A stretch of DNA of 64,000 nt from Bacillus sp. Bos-x628 (GCF_040500475.1 NZ_CP159358.1:1612001-1676000); one strand, 5' to 3'; shown: positions 43,181 to 53,403, numbered from the stretch's first letter. Numbers and translations: made by a program. Notes: generated by a model not told the origin, from the sequence alone.

Positions 43181-44371
43181 TCACCTCACAGTCCTTTCAT
43201 GTAACCGGTCCTCAAATAAAGCAGTGATCTTGATCCCAGAAGCTTTCAGCCGATCTACAAACTGTTTGTCTTTTGTCGTCAATCGGTCAATCGTTCTTTT
43301 GACTAAAAGAACGGTGATGTTCTTTCTGCTTCGGCTCCCTTGCAGGCTGGAGACAAGCTCTTCCTGCAAATGGCCTGTCACCACATACTTGCCTGTGTGC
43401 TGATATTCACTGCTTACTAACGGCTTATACACCGGAGATCGAGATGGCTGATGCTGCACCCTTGTTAAATAATAGAGCATGTCCTGTAAGTGCGGCTCTC
43501 CTTGATCCACTCTAAACTGCGGCTGATCTACAAGAGGAACAAGTCCTGTAGGAACACCTCTTTTGACTGCGGTGTGGAGAACAGATGCTGCAATAGACAC
43601 AACCGTTTCAAAGACGGCTTGATCGGTGAAATCGACAAAAACCACAAGCCCCTTCATCTGATTCTGTTCAAACTCCTTTGTCATCAACTGACCTCTTCTG
43701 GCGGTCGTCTTCCAATCCACCCAAGCAAAGCGATCCCCCTGCTGATATTCCCGAACACTCGTCATCACATTTGTTGGCTCATTGAACCACGAGTGCACCG
43801 CTTTGGGACCACTTTCACTAAATGATTCGGCAAATTCAACAGAAAGATCTAACATTTTCGGATAGACAAGAAGCTTTTTTTCTAGCGGAATGATGACTTC
43901 CTTTTCCACAAAGCCAAACAAATCTCCCGTTCTGATTCTGACTGCTGTCAAATGATGCTCTCCCCGCGTAACATCATTCAATTGATAAGATAAACGCCAT
44001 GTTTTCTGAAACCATGGGAACATCATTTGTTTCATTTCGATCTGCTCCTGCAAATGGAAGGTGTCAGGTGAATCATCCTCTACAATGGCATAAAAGTACG
44101 GAAATGGATTTGTTCGCTTCAGCACAAGGTCAACGGTCAATACATCCCCTGCTCTTAATCGGGTGTGATGACATGTTCTTTCTGCTGTCACATGAAGTGG
44201 GAGGCTTGCAAAAAGCAACGCATACAAAGCATATGGTAAAAATGCATAAAAAAGGAACCAACTCACAAAACCGCCCTGAAACATGGCATAACAAAAGGAT
44301 GCGCCAGTAAGGGTGATGAGCATGAAAACGCGTAACCATAATGAAACAGGAAGGCGATCACGTAACCTCAT
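43181..44371 (-). CDS. yeaD: DUF58 protein YeaD
   Basis: 396 residues. Two membrane helices (about 14-55), then a beta region and the DUF58 signature EYQQGDRFAWVDWKTTARRG (about 208-227), leading to a von Willebrand A-like C-terminal region (VVFVDFTDQ). Typical partner of MoxR ATPases. ATGA overlap with yeaC and a nine-base gap to yebA show one operon. Confidence 0.9.
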   Translation of the reverse strand: MRLRDRLPVSLWLRVFMLITLTGASFCYAMFQGGFVSWFLFYAFLPYALYALLFASLPLHVTAERTCHHTRLRAGDVLTVDLVLKRTNPFPYFYAIVEDDSPDTFHLQEQIEMKQMMFPWFQKTWRLSYQLNDVTRGEHHLTAVRIRTGDLFGFVEKEVIIPLEKKLLVYPKMLDLSVEFAESFSESGPKAVHSWFNEPTNVMTSVREYQQGDRFAWVDWKTTARRGQLMTKEFEQNQMKGLVVFVDFTDQAVFETVVSIAASVLHTAVKRGVPTGLVPLVDQPQFRVDQGEPHLQDMLYYLTRVQHQPSRSPVYKPLVSSEYQHTGKYVVTGHLQEELVSSLQGSRSRKNITVLLVKRTIDRLTTKDKQFVDRLKASGIKITALFEDRLHERTVR

Positions 44372-45330
44372 TGACTCATCGACTTTTGAACTGGTACCCC
44401 AATATGCTCAAGCATATGTTGAAGTAGCGTCTCCGCCTTCTTCCCTTCGTAAGTGGCTTCCGATGTTAAAATCATTCGATGCGGAAGAGCATATGGAGCC
44501 AAATACTGCACATCATCTGGAATCACATAATCACGCTGATTCAGCAGCGCATATGCTTGAGCCGCCTTCATGAGTGCAATAGATCCCCTTGGACTTACCC
44601 CTAAATACACAGATGGGTGATTTCGTGTAGTTTGGACAATTTCTACAATATATTCTTTAATAGATGCATCCACATGAACCGCTTGAACCGCTTGTTGCAG
44701 TGCTTGGATATGTTCCTTCGTCATGACAGCTTGAAGCGTGTCAATTGGGGATTGTTTTTCCTGCAAATTCAATACTTCTAGCTCTTCTAGCATGGTTGGA
44801 TACCCCATCTGTAGCTTGAATAAAAACCTGTCCATTTGTGCTTCTGGCAGTGGGTATGTTCCTTCATATTCCACAGGATTTTGCGTCGCCATGACAAAAA
44901 AAGGATTAGCAAGTGGCATCGTTTCACCATCTACAGTGACACTGCCTTCTTCCATCGCTTCAAGCAAAGCTGACTGCGTTTTAGGAGATGTTCGATTAAT
45001 CTCATCAGCCAAAATGATCTGTCCCATAATCGGACCTTGGCGGAACTCAAACTCATTTGTCTTTTTGTTATAAATAGAAACACCTGTTATATCTGAAGGT
45101 AAAAGATCAGGTGTGAATTGGATTCGCTTAAAATCACAGCCGATTGATTTCGCCAAAGCACGAACCATCATCGTCTTGCCTACGCCAGGCACATCCTCTA
45201 ATAACACATGCCCTTTTGCCAAAATGGCAACAAGGCTTAAAACTGTAATGTCCTTTTTCCCAACCATGACTTTATTGATGTTATCTACAATTCTTTGTAA
45301 ATCTGAATGCATCGGTACATCAAATGCCAT
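44368..45330 (-). CDS. yeaC: MoxR-family AAA+ ATPase YeaC
   Basis: 320 residues from the ATG at 45330, with GGAGG upstream; the longer frame to 45441 is not supported. Walker A EDVPGVGKTMM, Walker B ILADEINRTSPKTQ, sensor NPVEYEGTYPLPEAQMDRF and the MoxR arginine-finger region are present. MoxR ATPases act as chaperones for assembling protein complexes, here probably YeaD/YebA. Confidence 0.93.
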   Translation of the reverse strand: MAFDVPMHSDLQRIVDNINKVMVGKKDITVLSLVAILAKGHVLLEDVPGVGKTMMVRALAKSIGCDFKRIQFTPDLLPSDITGVSIYNKKTNEFEFRQGPIMGQIILADEINRTSPKTQSALLEAMEEGSVTVDGETMPLANPFFVMATQNPVEYEGTYPLPEAQMDRFLFKLQMGYPTMLEELEVLNLQEKQSPIDTLQAVMTKEHIQALQQAVQAVHVDASIKEYIVEIVQTTRNHPSVYLGVSPRGSIALMKAAQAYALLNQRDYVIPDDVQYLAPYALPHRMILTSEATYEGKKAETLLQHMLEHIGVPVQKSMSQ

Positions 45331-45437
45331 CCTGAACCTCCTATCACGTTTCCCCCAATTTTTCATATAGTCTAACTTTACCATACAACGAGCACTTGCA
45401 TAAAACATCAACGCGTGATAGACGAAAAGAAGCCTTC

Positions 45438-46337
45438 TCACGATGGAAAAGACTTCTTTGTTTCTTCCGGCGCACTCGCTGGCTCCATATGAACGTGAGA
45501 GTGTAAAATATCATGTTCTTTCTTCATTCTACGTTCAATCTCATCGGCAATATCGTGGCTCTCTGAAATATTCAAGTGTGGCTCTACCTCAACGACAACG
45601 TCGACATGTACCGTACTCCCAAGATAACGGGCTTTAATATCTTTTAGATCACCGACACCTGGAGTCGACTCAATTGTCTCTTTATACTTCGACATATCTT
45701 TAAGATGAAAACCATCAGTTAACGAATGAGACGCCTCTCTAAAAATGTCCCAGGCCGTTTTACAAATCATTAAGCCAATGACAAACGCAGCAAGCGTATC
45801 AATCCATGCCAAATGGAATTGGGAAGCAATGATCCCCACAAATGTTCCGATACTCACATAAGCATCTGATTTATTATCAGCAGCAGCCGCATAAAGAGCC
45901 TGGCTATTGATCCGCTTGGACAATTTGCGATTGTATATATATACACCATACATCACAACGGCACTCCCTGCTGCCGTCCAAGCAGCGATCATATCAGGTG
46001 TTTGATGCTCTGATGAGAAAAGTGACTGACCTGCACTTACCAGAACTTGGAGTCCAACAAGCATCATGATAAATGATGCAACAAGTGATGCAATATTTTC
46101 AGCTCTAAAATGACCATATGGATGATCTTCATCAGGCGGCTTCTGAGAAATCCGCAGCCCAATTAACACAGCAAGTGATGCAATAATATCTGTCGTATTA
46201 TTGAATCCATCTGCCGAAAGGGCTTCAGAATGAAAAACATAACCAATGATCAGTTTAACTGCAGATAACATCACATAGGCAATGATACTCACCCAAGCAC
46301 CTGTTTCGCCTTGTTTTAATTCGTTATAGCGCTCCAT
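45438..46337 (-). CDS. mneS: Cation diffusion facilitator MneS (YeaB)
   Basis: 299 residues from the ATG at 46337 (MERYNELKQG), as in B. subtilis YeaB; GAGGAGG lies upstream at slightly long spacing. Six-helix CDF exporter: metal site residues in SADGFNNTTD and AAADNKSDA, C-terminal ferredoxin-like domain with DVVVEVEPHLNISESHDIAD. YeaB is one of two Mn2+ exporters in B. subtilis. A C-terminal tail (APEETKKSFPS) is longer than in B. subtilis. Confidence 0.88.
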   Translation of the reverse strand: MERYNELKQGETGAWVSIIAYVMLSAVKLIIGYVFHSEALSADGFNNTTDIIASLAVLIGLRISQKPPDEDHPYGHFRAENIASLVASFIMMLVGLQVLVSAGQSLFSSEHQTPDMIAAWTAAGSAVVMYGVYIYNRKLSKRINSQALYAAAADNKSDAYVSIGTFVGIIASQFHLAWIDTLAAFVIGLMICKTAWDIFREASHSLTDGFHLKDMSKYKETIESTPGVGDLKDIKARYLGSTVHVDVVVEVEPHLNISESHDIADEIERRMKKEHDILHSHVHMEPASAPEETKKSFPS

Positions 46338-46820
46338 GTCGAACAGCGCCTCCTCACACATATCTTTTCTATCATTTATCTTACAAAGTAAAGCCCGTGT
46401 GGGTCTACAGCAACATGATTCGCTTGCGTCAGCAAAATAGGATAAATAGAAATGTGTTGACCGATGTAAACTTATTTTTATATGGTCAATTGACCTCAAG
46501 ACCTACTCCTATCAGCATTTTCGCCATTTACTTGAAAACAGATATTCAAGCAAATCTGCTCTCCGGATATATTATCAGAATATTTTTATTTTAGGACACA
46601 ACTTTTGTTTCTTCTTTCTTATGCTATTTTTATGAATGAGTCTGAGAAGAAAGAGGAAACATAATCTCTCAAATCCTTTATATTTTTTAACATCATGTTA
46701 AGAGGTTTGAAATGTCAGTTTGATAAGCTGTCCAATGCTGAATGGTAATTCAGTATGATAAAATTTAAAATATTCTAAAAACAAATTCTCTATTTAAGAG
46801 AAATGTTTGGAGGTAAAGCT
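46338..46820. other. Divergent intergenic region mneS/gabP
   Basis: No gene supported. It holds an inverted repeat CTGAAT-GGTA-ATTCAG (46738-46753) in an AT-rich tract before gabP, possibly a regulatory site. No clear TnrA box was found by eye. Confidence 0.4.
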
Positions 46821-48209
46821 ATGTCCAACATGACAAACGGTCTTCAAAAAAATCTTAAGACAAGACATATTTCAATGATCTCCATTGCAGGGGTCATCGG
46901 AGCAGGGCTATTTATTGGAAGTGGCGCTGTCATTCATTCAGCAGGCCCAGGATCTATTCTTTCCTATTCATTTGCTGGGCTCCTAGTGATTTTTATTATG
47001 CGAATGCTTGGAGAAATGGCGTGCGCCTATCCTACAAGCGGTTCATTCTCTCAATATGCGAGTGATGCCATTGGTCCATGGGCCGGTTTTACCATCGGCT
47101 GGCTTTATTGGTTCTTTTGGGTCATTGTGATCGCCATCGAGGCTATTGCCGGTGCCGCCATTATTCAATATTGGTATGGAGATGCACCCGTCTGGCTCAC
47201 AAGTCTTATTCTCACGATCCTCTTAACATTAACAAATATCTTTTCTGTAAAATCTTTTGGAGAATTTGAATATTGGTTTTCTTTAATTAAAGTTGTGAGC
47301 ATTGTTCTATTTCTACTGATCGGTTTTGCATTTATCTTTGGTTTTGCCGGACATCATACAGCAGGCTTGCAAAATCTAACAAGCAACGGCGGTTTCCTGC
47401 CAAACGGATTTGGCTCTGTTTTACTTGGAATCGTCGTCGTGATCTTTTCCTTCATGGGGACTGAGATTGTTGCGATTGCTGCCGGCGAATCAGCAGACCC
47501 AGTCAAATCTGTCACCACAGCCACTCGTTCCGTTGTATGGCGTATTATTGTGTTCTATGTTGGATCTATCGCGGTCGTTGTCACCCTGCTCCCATGGAAC
47601 TCAGCGAATATTTTAAAAAGCCCCTTCGTCGCTGTTTTAGAATACATCGGCGTTCCATCAGCAGCACAGATTATGAATGTCATTGTTTTAACCGCTGTTC
47701 TTTCTTGTTTAAATTCCGGATTGTATACAACGTCAAGAATGCTGTATTCATTAGCCGAGAGAGGCGAAGCACCGAAACGCTTTATGAAAATTAACAAACG
47801 TGGTGTTCCTGTAGCGGCTACAGTCGCAGGGACTTTCTTTTCATACATTGCCGTCATGATGAACTACTTTTATCCTGAAACGATCTTTTTGTTCTTAGTG
47901 AACGCATCCGGAGCCATTGCATTACTTGTATACTTGGTCATTGCCATTTCTCAACTAAGAATGCGGCGTCAAATGGAAAAAGAAAATCCAGAACAACTAA
48001 AAATCAAAATGTGGCTGTTCCCATATCTCACGTACTTTACCATTGTTGTCATTTGCATCATTTTGGTTTCTATGTTGTTTATCGACTCTATGAGACCGCA
48101 GCTTATTTTGACCAGTATCATTACCTTTGGCGTACTAGCAGCTTATTTTATTTTTAAACCGAATAAAAAAATGCCTGCAAACGCTTCACTTGAAAATAAA
48201 CATCCTTAA
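46821..48209 (+). CDS. gabP: GABA permease GabP
   Basis: 462 residues from the ATG at 46821, which has GGAGG eight bases upstream; an ATG at 46803 lies before the site. Twelve-helix amino acid-polyamine-organocation transporter. SIAGVIGAGLFIGSG near the N-terminus is the substrate loop and SFMGTEIVAIAAGE is family-typical. Close match in length and sequence to B. subtilis GabP, which imports GABA and beta-alanine. Followed by a strong terminator. Confidence 0.92.
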   Translation: MSNMTNGLQKNLKTRHISMISIAGVIGAGLFIGSGAVIHSAGPGSILSYSFAGLLVIFIMRMLGEMACAYPTSGSFSQYASDAIGPWAGFTIGWLYWFFWVIVIAIEAIAGAAIIQYWYGDAPVWLTSLILTILLTLTNIFSVKSFGEFEYWFSLIKVVSIVLFLLIGFAFIFGFAGHHTAGLQNLTSNGGFLPNGFGSVLLGIVVVIFSFMGTEIVAIAAGESADPVKSVTTATRSVVWRIIVFYVGSIAVVVTLLPWNSANILKSPFVAVLEYIGVPSAAQIMNVIVLTAVLSCLNSGLYTTSRMLYSLAERGEAPKRFMKINKRGVPVAATVAGTFFSYIAVMMNYFYPETIFLFLVNASGAIALLVYLVIAISQLRMRRQMEKENPEQLKIKMWLFPYLTYFTIVVICIILVSMLFIDSMRPQLILTSIITFGVLAAYFIFKPNKKMPANASLENKHP

Positions 48210-48213
48210 TTCC

Positions 48214-48240
48214 TACCCGCTGAAAAGCGGGTTTTTTTAT
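48214..48240 (+). terminator. Terminator of gabP
   Basis: ACCCGC-TGAAAA-GCGGGT followed by T7. Confidence 0.9.
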
Positions 48241-48308
48241 TTTATTCACCTATTTCAAAGTCCGCACTTATAATGTATCAAATTGGATGTAAGTGAGGAT
48301 TATCAAAC

Positions 48309-49841
48309 ATGAATCTAGAAAAATTTGTTGACGAGCTTCCCATTCCAGAAGTAGCGAAGCCCGTCAAAAAAAACCCAAAGCAAACTTATTATGAAATTTC
48401 AATGGAGGAGGTGTTCTTAAAAGTCCACAGAGACCTTCCCCCGACAAAACTGTGGACATATAATGGCAGTTTGCCTGGTCCAACCATTAAAGCGAATCGA
48501 AATGAAAAGGTGAAAGTGAAATGGATGAACAAACTGCCGCTCAAACACTTTTTGCCAGTCGATCACACCATTCACTCCGGTCATCATGATGAACCAGAAG
48601 TGAAAACAGTCGTTCATCTGCATGGCGGTGTGACACCAGCGAGCAGCGACGGATATCCAGAGGCTTGGTTCTCTCGAGATTTTGAGGCAACTGGCCCTTT
48701 CTATGAGAGACAGATTTACGAATATCCGAATAAGCAGCAAGCATGTACATTATGGTATCACGATCATGCGATGGCATTAACACGATTAAATGTATACGCA
48801 GGTTTAGCCGGATTTTATTTGATTTCAGATGACTTTGAAAAATCATTAGACTTACCGAAAAATGATTATGATATTCCTTTAATGATCATGGATCGTACGT
48901 TTCAGGAGGATGGTGCTCTTTTTTACCCAAGCAGACCGAATAACATTCCGGAAGATAGTGACATTCCAAACCCTTCAATCGTGCCCTTCTTTTGTGGTGA
49001 GACGATTTTGGTTAATGGAAAAGTATGGCCTTATTTAGAAGTAGAACCTAGAAAATACCGTTTTCGCATTTTAAATGCCTCCAACACAAGAATATACGAG
49101 CTTCATCTAGACAATGGTGCAACCATCTTGCAAATCGGATCAGATGGCGGCTTTTTACCAAGACCTGTTCATCACCAGTCCTTTAGCATTGCACCTGCTG
49201 AACGGTTCGATGTCATCATCGACTTTTCAGCTTACCAAAACCAAACGATCACTTTAAAAAATAAAGCCGGCTGCGGACAGGATGTAAACCCTGAAACAGA
49301 TGCCAATATTATGCAATTTAAAGTCACACGTAAGCTTAAAGGAAGAGCACCTAAAACTTTACGGCCCATTTTCAAGCCACTACCGCCGCTCCGACCGAGT
49401 CGTGCTGATAATGAGCGCACTTTGACACTTGGCGGAACTCAGGATAAATATGGCCGCCCTATTTTATTATTAGATAATCAATTTTGGAGTAACCCCGTCA
49501 CAGAAAATCCTAGACTTGGCAGTGTGGAAGTTTGGTCAATCGTCAATCCAACAAGGGGCACACACCCTATTCATTTACATCTAGTTCAATTTAGAGTCAT
49601 TGACCGAAGACCTTTTGATACAGCCATCTATGAATCAACTGGAGAAATTGTGTATACAGGACCGAATGAAGCCCCTCCTTTGCATGAACAAGGCTATAAG
49701 GACACCATTCAAGCGCATGCAGGTGAAGTGATTAGAATCATGGCTCGATTTGTTCCATACAGTGGAAGGTATGTGTGGCATTGTCATATTTTAGAGCATG
49801 AAGATTATGACATGATGCGGCCTATGGACATCATTCAGTAA
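48309..49841 (+). CDS. cotA: Spore-coat laccase CotA
   Basis: 510 residues. Multicopper oxidase of the outer spore coat that makes the brown spore pigment. Copper ligands are visible: HLHGG (His103, His105), WYHDHAM, HPIHLH, and WHCHILEH with His491, Cys492, His493, His497 and axial Met502. No signal peptide, as expected for a protein assembled from the mother cell. The ATG is preceded by a modest GTGAGG. Its SigK-type promoter cannot be fixed with certainty. Confidence 0.95.
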   Translation: MNLEKFVDELPIPEVAKPVKKNPKQTYYEISMEEVFLKVHRDLPPTKLWTYNGSLPGPTIKANRNEKVKVKWMNKLPLKHFLPVDHTIHSGHHDEPEVKTVVHLHGGVTPASSDGYPEAWFSRDFEATGPFYERQIYEYPNKQQACTLWYHDHAMALTRLNVYAGLAGFYLISDDFEKSLDLPKNDYDIPLMIMDRTFQEDGALFYPSRPNNIPEDSDIPNPSIVPFFCGETILVNGKVWPYLEVEPRKYRFRILNASNTRIYELHLDNGATILQIGSDGGFLPRPVHHQSFSIAPAERFDVIIDFSAYQNQTITLKNKAGCGQDVNPETDANIMQFKVTRKLKGRAPKTLRPIFKPLPPLRPSRADNERTLTLGGTQDKYGRPILLLDNQFWSNPVTENPRLGSVEVWSIVNPTRGTHPIHLHLVQFRVIDRRPFDTAIYESTGEIVYTGPNEAPPLHEQGYKDTIQAHAGEVIRIMARFVPYSGRYVWHCHILEHEDYDMMRPMDIIQ

Positions 49842-50320
49842 AAGTGAAACCATTTTTCCATCACATGCATGAAACCTTGTATGGACGGAAAGGTTGTCAA
49901 CAAAAATGAATAATTTAGCGATTTAAACAAAAGAAGAGCCTATGCTAAAAAATGGATAAAGGAAGGTTTCTCTTATCAAGTATTGACATTGATGGCATCA
50001 ATATATGACGCTCACAATCAAGATCCTTCATGAGAGGGAATCATTTCGATTCAACAAATGAGCAAGAAATAAACAGGTTTCCTAAACTTCAATGATTCTC
50101 AATTCACGCTGATTTGATAAAGATGACAAAGGGCTAAAATAAAACCATTTCAGCTCTTTGTCAACAATCTAGATCAGCAACTTACCAATGATCAGTTTCC
50201 TTGTTGAGCAAAACTTAAAAAGTTGACGCAGCATACCGATAATACTACTATATACCCATCACATATAAAAAAGGCTATCGAACAAAAGGAAAATTTCGAT
50301 AAAAAACGGAGGAGTTCCAT
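49842..50320. other. Gene-free stretch with relic frame, hairpin and promoter
   Basis: A 39-codon fragment (49914-50033, plus) reads RRAYAKKWIKEGFSYQVLTL and stops. It has no start and is a probable relic. TGACAAAGGGCT (50124-50135) / AGCTCTTTGTCA (50152-50163) form a 12-pair hairpin. TTGACG (50223-50228), 17 bases, TACTAT (50246-50251) is a likely promoter for the next gene, and TATCGAA/TTCGATA sits in its leader. Confidence 0.5.
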
Positions 50321-50695
50321 TTGAATGAGGAAAAAGAGACTTGCTTGGTCAAACAAGAATCTGCGGCAGGTAAAATGGAGAAGCTTTCAATTCATGACGA
50401 CGAGAGCATCCGCTCAAACATTGAACAACTAACAATTGAACTCGGTGAACAAAAAGAATTCAACCACTTCATATTAGACGAAAAACAGAAAGCCATCAGC
50501 ACGTTATCTGCCCTCATCACAAAGGGCGAATGTGAAGAAGAATTAAAAGCTCATTTTCAACAAGCATTACATACAGGACTTTCTGTCATAGAGGTCATGG
50601 AGATCATTAAACACTGTGCAAAGGTCGCTGGTTTTCCCCATTCTATTCATGCGCTATTTGTTTTTCAAAACTTACTAGACAAACACACCAAATAA
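50321..50695 (+). CDS. Carboxymuconolactone decarboxylase-like protein
   Basis: 124 residues from a TTG with CGGAGGAG upstream. After a polar N-terminal 50 residues, DEKQKAISTLSALITKGECE ... FQQALHTGLSVIEVMEII ... AGFPHSIHALFVFQ is the all-helical CMD/AhpD-like fold. The catalytic Cys-x-x-Cys pair of AhpD is absent and Cys-Ala-Lys replaces it, so peroxidase activity is unlikely. Enzymatic role not clear. Confidence 0.75.
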   Translation: MNEEKETCLVKQESAAGKMEKLSIHDDESIRSNIEQLTIELGEQKEFNHFILDEKQKAISTLSALITKGECEEELKAHFQQALHTGLSVIEVMEIIKHCAKVAGFPHSIHALFVFQNLLDKHTK

Positions 50696-50702
50696 ATTGT
50701 AG

Positions 50703-50728
50703 AAAACGAGATGTCCTCTCGTTTTTTC
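50703..50728 (+). terminator. Terminator after the CMD-like gene
   Basis: AACGAGA-TGTCC-TCTCGTT followed by T5. Confidence 0.75.
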
Positions 50729-50871
50729 TTTGCTTTTTTTCTTCAACTCATTTTACATCCTTTCTCATACATTGTCACAACGTGAAAACGTGAAAATACC
50801 ATTCATTTTTTCACCATATAGATGAATCGAATCATCCATTCCATACTTTTCGCTTGCAAACCATATAACAA

Positions 50872-50910
50872 AATAAAAAATCGTTCAGTTATGTCAAATA
50901 ACTGAACGAT
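50872..50910 (-). terminator. Terminator of the beta-propeller-like gene
   Basis: TCGTTCAGTTAT (50881-50892) / ATAACTGAACGA (50898-50909), T6 on the minus strand. Confidence 0.85.
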
Positions 50911-50914
50911 TGAT

Positions 50915-51967
50915 TTAGCGATTAACCGTGAAATTATTAATAATCCCGCCATTCTTCTCCCAAGCGGTTTCTACCTTTTTCTTCTTAAGATCATATTCAT
51001 AAATGGTTCTGACCTTCGCCTTTCGTCCGGTATCATCCTTTAACTCCTTTGCGTTCTTAGCAACGCCTAAGAAATAAACAGACTCACCATCCGAAGAGAA
51101 TTGCGGCTGTGCAGCACTTAAAATATGGAAATCTCGGTTGCTTTTAACAAGTGTACCCGTTTTCCCAGTTGCTACATCAAGCACTTTGATAGATGACACT
51201 TCTTGTTCATTCCGAATTTTCGTTTCCGTGTAGATCAATTTCTTATGATCTGGTGAAAATGAAATATCATTGATCGTTTGCGAGATTTTCGCAATACGTT
51301 TTCGCTTTCCATCTTCTTTCAGCGTGATTTTCATGGTTGTTGGTTCAGGGTTTATTCCTTTTTCATTGGCTTCATCTGTCTTTTGATAATCTTCTTTTAA
51401 TGAATAATGCTGAATTGCTAGCATGTTCGATGTTGGATCATATGCAAACGAACTTACAGTATCATCATTGCTTTTTTCAGGATAAACGAGCTTCACCTGT
51501 TTCTTTTTCAAATCAAATACTGCCACATAAAATTGTTCACCAGAATCTTTATTATACCGAATATATAATTGTTTCCCATCACCTGACAGTCTCATGCTGT
51601 CAATTGAATCTTCACTTGTGTACAGTGTTCTTTTTTTACCTGTCTTCACATTTAACTCTTGAATACTGACTTTTTGTGTCTCTTCATCCGTATACGTATA
51701 GTATAAAAGCTGTTTAGTTGAATCATAGGCAATAGACGGATACGCTGTGAGTTTCTCTGTATTCAACGCACGATCATGAAGATAATATGTGTTGTTTAAC
51801 TGCTGATCCGTAAATGATACAAGCAGCTCGTCTTTCGCCTCTTGATTCGTTTTGACTTTCCCTGCATTTTCCGTCCCATGATGCGGCTTTAGCAAGAAAA
51901 AAATGACCGCAATGGCTGCGACCCCAATCACCGTGATGATCCACCATGTTGATTTCTTCATTTTCAT
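50915..51967 (-). CDS. Membrane-anchored TolB/beta-propeller-like protein
   Basis: 350 residues. One N-terminal helix (about 8-26) anchors the protein, followed by a lysine-rich extracellular domain. Repeated segments such as SFAYDPTSN, SFSPDHKKLIYTET and QPQFSSDGESVYFLG are beta-propeller blades of the TolB/WD40-like type. The ATG has GAGGG upstream. Function unknown; monocistronic. Confidence 0.8.
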   Translation of the reverse strand: MKMKKSTWWIITVIGVAAIAVIFFLLKPHHGTENAGKVKTNQEAKDELLVSFTDQQLNNTYYLHDRALNTEKLTAYPSIAYDSTKQLLYYTYTDEETQKVSIQELNVKTGKKRTLYTSEDSIDSMRLSGDGKQLYIRYNKDSGEQFYVAVFDLKKKQVKLVYPEKSNDDTVSSFAYDPTSNMLAIQHYSLKEDYQKTDEANEKGINPEPTTMKITLKEDGKRKRIAKISQTINDISFSPDHKKLIYTETKIRNEQEVSSIKVLDVATGKTGTLVKSNRDFHILSAAQPQFSSDGESVYFLGVAKNAKELKDDTGRKAKVRTIYEYDLKKKKVETAWEKNGGIINNFTVNR

Positions 51968-52035
51968 TTCAGACCCTCTCTACAAGAAAAGAAGCCAGAA
52001 AATAGACTTTTCCCGCTTCTCCCCCTGACTATGTA

Positions 52036-52404
52036 TTAATAAGTGTAATGTCCTTTTACAACACCTTTGCTAGTTGAATACCCAAGTGCTTTGAATGCCT
52101 TTGGACTAACATCTAATATAGCGTTTGGCATTCTTCCTACATCATATTTATATACTGTAATCACTTTATGTGGTTTCGCTTTTGTTGTCACTTTCAGTTT
52201 TGTACCTTTCTTCGGTACGTCAAATCCCATTTTTGTTGCTGCATCCCAATGACCAAGTTTTTTTCCGTCTGCACCTTTTTTACCTACACCATTATACCAA
52301 GTAATATTACCACTAACCTTTTTAGCACTCGCTCCATTCGAGAAACTAAACGCTAAAAATAAACTAGCAACAGTTACGATTATCGTGATAAGCTTTTTGT
52401 TCAT
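52036..52404 (-). CDS. Secreted RlpA-like double-psi beta-barrel protein
   Basis: 122 residues from the ATG at 52404, with GGAGG upstream. Signal peptide about 1-27 (cleavage near ASA-KK). The mature part VSGNITWYNGVG ... LGHWDAATK ... VYKYDVGRMPNAILDVSPKAF matches small RlpA/expansin-like DPBB domains, where the Asp in DVGRMP and the Asp in LDVS are the conserved pair. Likely acts at the cell wall. No lytic transglycosylase domain. Confidence 0.8.
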   Translation of the reverse strand: MNKKLITIIVTVASLFLAFSFSNGASAKKVSGNITWYNGVGKKGADGKKLGHWDAATKMGFDVPKKGTKLKVTTKAKPHKVITVYKYDVGRMPNAILDVSPKAFKALGYSTSKGVVKGHYTY

Positions 52405-52611
52405 TAAAAAATCCTCCGTATTTGATTTCTGCACTTATTATACATGAAGTTGAACCCAGTTGTTTTACAGTCACATTACAATTCAGATACAAGTTGACCA
52501 CTTTATAACCGAAATGGTTGCTTCACAGCTTTTTAACACTTCTCATTTATTGAAAGAATGATTTCGTGATAACATAAGTATACATACCTCGACAGAAAAA
52601 GGAGAAAGAAC

Positions 52612-53079
52612 GTGAGAAAAAGCCTACTTGTTTTCATGAGCCTAGCTGTAAGTCTCTCCATTCTAGCAGCTTGTTCAAATTCGACAAAAGAACAAAAATC
52701 AACATCCGTTGCACTTCCAAATATCAGTGAACGAATTCAAAACGAAACAAAAGAGATCATGAAGCAATCAAAGCTCGTAAAAGACACCTCCGTGACAATT
52801 GATAAAAAGAAGAAAGTCATTTCTTTAACAGTCACCGCTTCATCTGACACAAATAGTGATTACGCTGAAGTTATCGGCTTAAACTTTGCCAAAACATTAG
52901 CCATTGGCGCAGCCACTGAAAAAGAAAACAACCTGCACAAACCTGAAAATGACAGCCTTGGTGCACTCTACTCATTTTATGACCTGCATATCACAGTGAA
53001 ACAAGATAACGGAAAACTGCTGGCTAAAGGTGAAAAGTCAACAAGTGAAACAAAGATTACGTGGGACAGAGCGAAATAA
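52612..53079 (+). CDS. Putative lipoprotein
   Basis: 155 residues from a GTG with AAAAGGAG upstream. Signal peptide with lipobox LAAC (Cys21). The rest is polar and lysine-rich, about 135 residues with no family recognised. The context does not suggest a partner. Confidence 0.75.
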   Translation: MRKSLLVFMSLAVSLSILAACSNSTKEQKSTSVALPNISERIQNETKEIMKQSKLVKDTSVTIDKKKKVISLTVTASSDTNSDYAEVIGLNFAKTLAIGAATEKENNLHKPENDSLGALYSFYDLHITVKQDNGKLLAKGEKSTSETKITWDRAK

Positions 53080-53125
53080 TTGGGCGAGAAAATTCTTTAT
53101 TGATTTTTACAAAACCATTAACATC

Positions 53126-53403
53126 ATGAAAAGAACGACAGAATTGTTTTAGGCTTCATTGGAGGTATTTTTGAATTTTTCGGCGCAATGTTTGCCTTTG
53201 CCTTCGGAGGAATCGACGCAGCTTTCAGTGAATCTGGTACAAGTCAAATCTCTGGCTTAGGCTGGTCAGCAATGCTCTTCTCTATTCTTGCTATCGTTGC
53301 ATCTGTAGTGGTAAAGAAAAAAGCAAAGCTTGGCGAAATTTTATTATTAGTATCTGCTGTTGGTGGAATCATTTCTATTTCTATATTATTCCAGATGTAT
53401 TAA
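53126..53403 (+). pseudogene. Frameshifted DUF4064-like membrane protein
   Basis: From the ATG at 53126 the frame reads MKRTTELF and stops. One base later in frame it continues as VLGFIGGIFEFFGAMFAFAF ... LLLVSAVGGIISISILF to TAA at 53401. The MKRTAE-x-VLG-x-IGG start is typical of small DUF4064 proteins, so a single base seems to be missing near 53145 (GAATTG-TTTTAGG). No ribosome binding site before 53126. The internal ATG at 53188 would lose the first helix. Confidence 0.6.
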
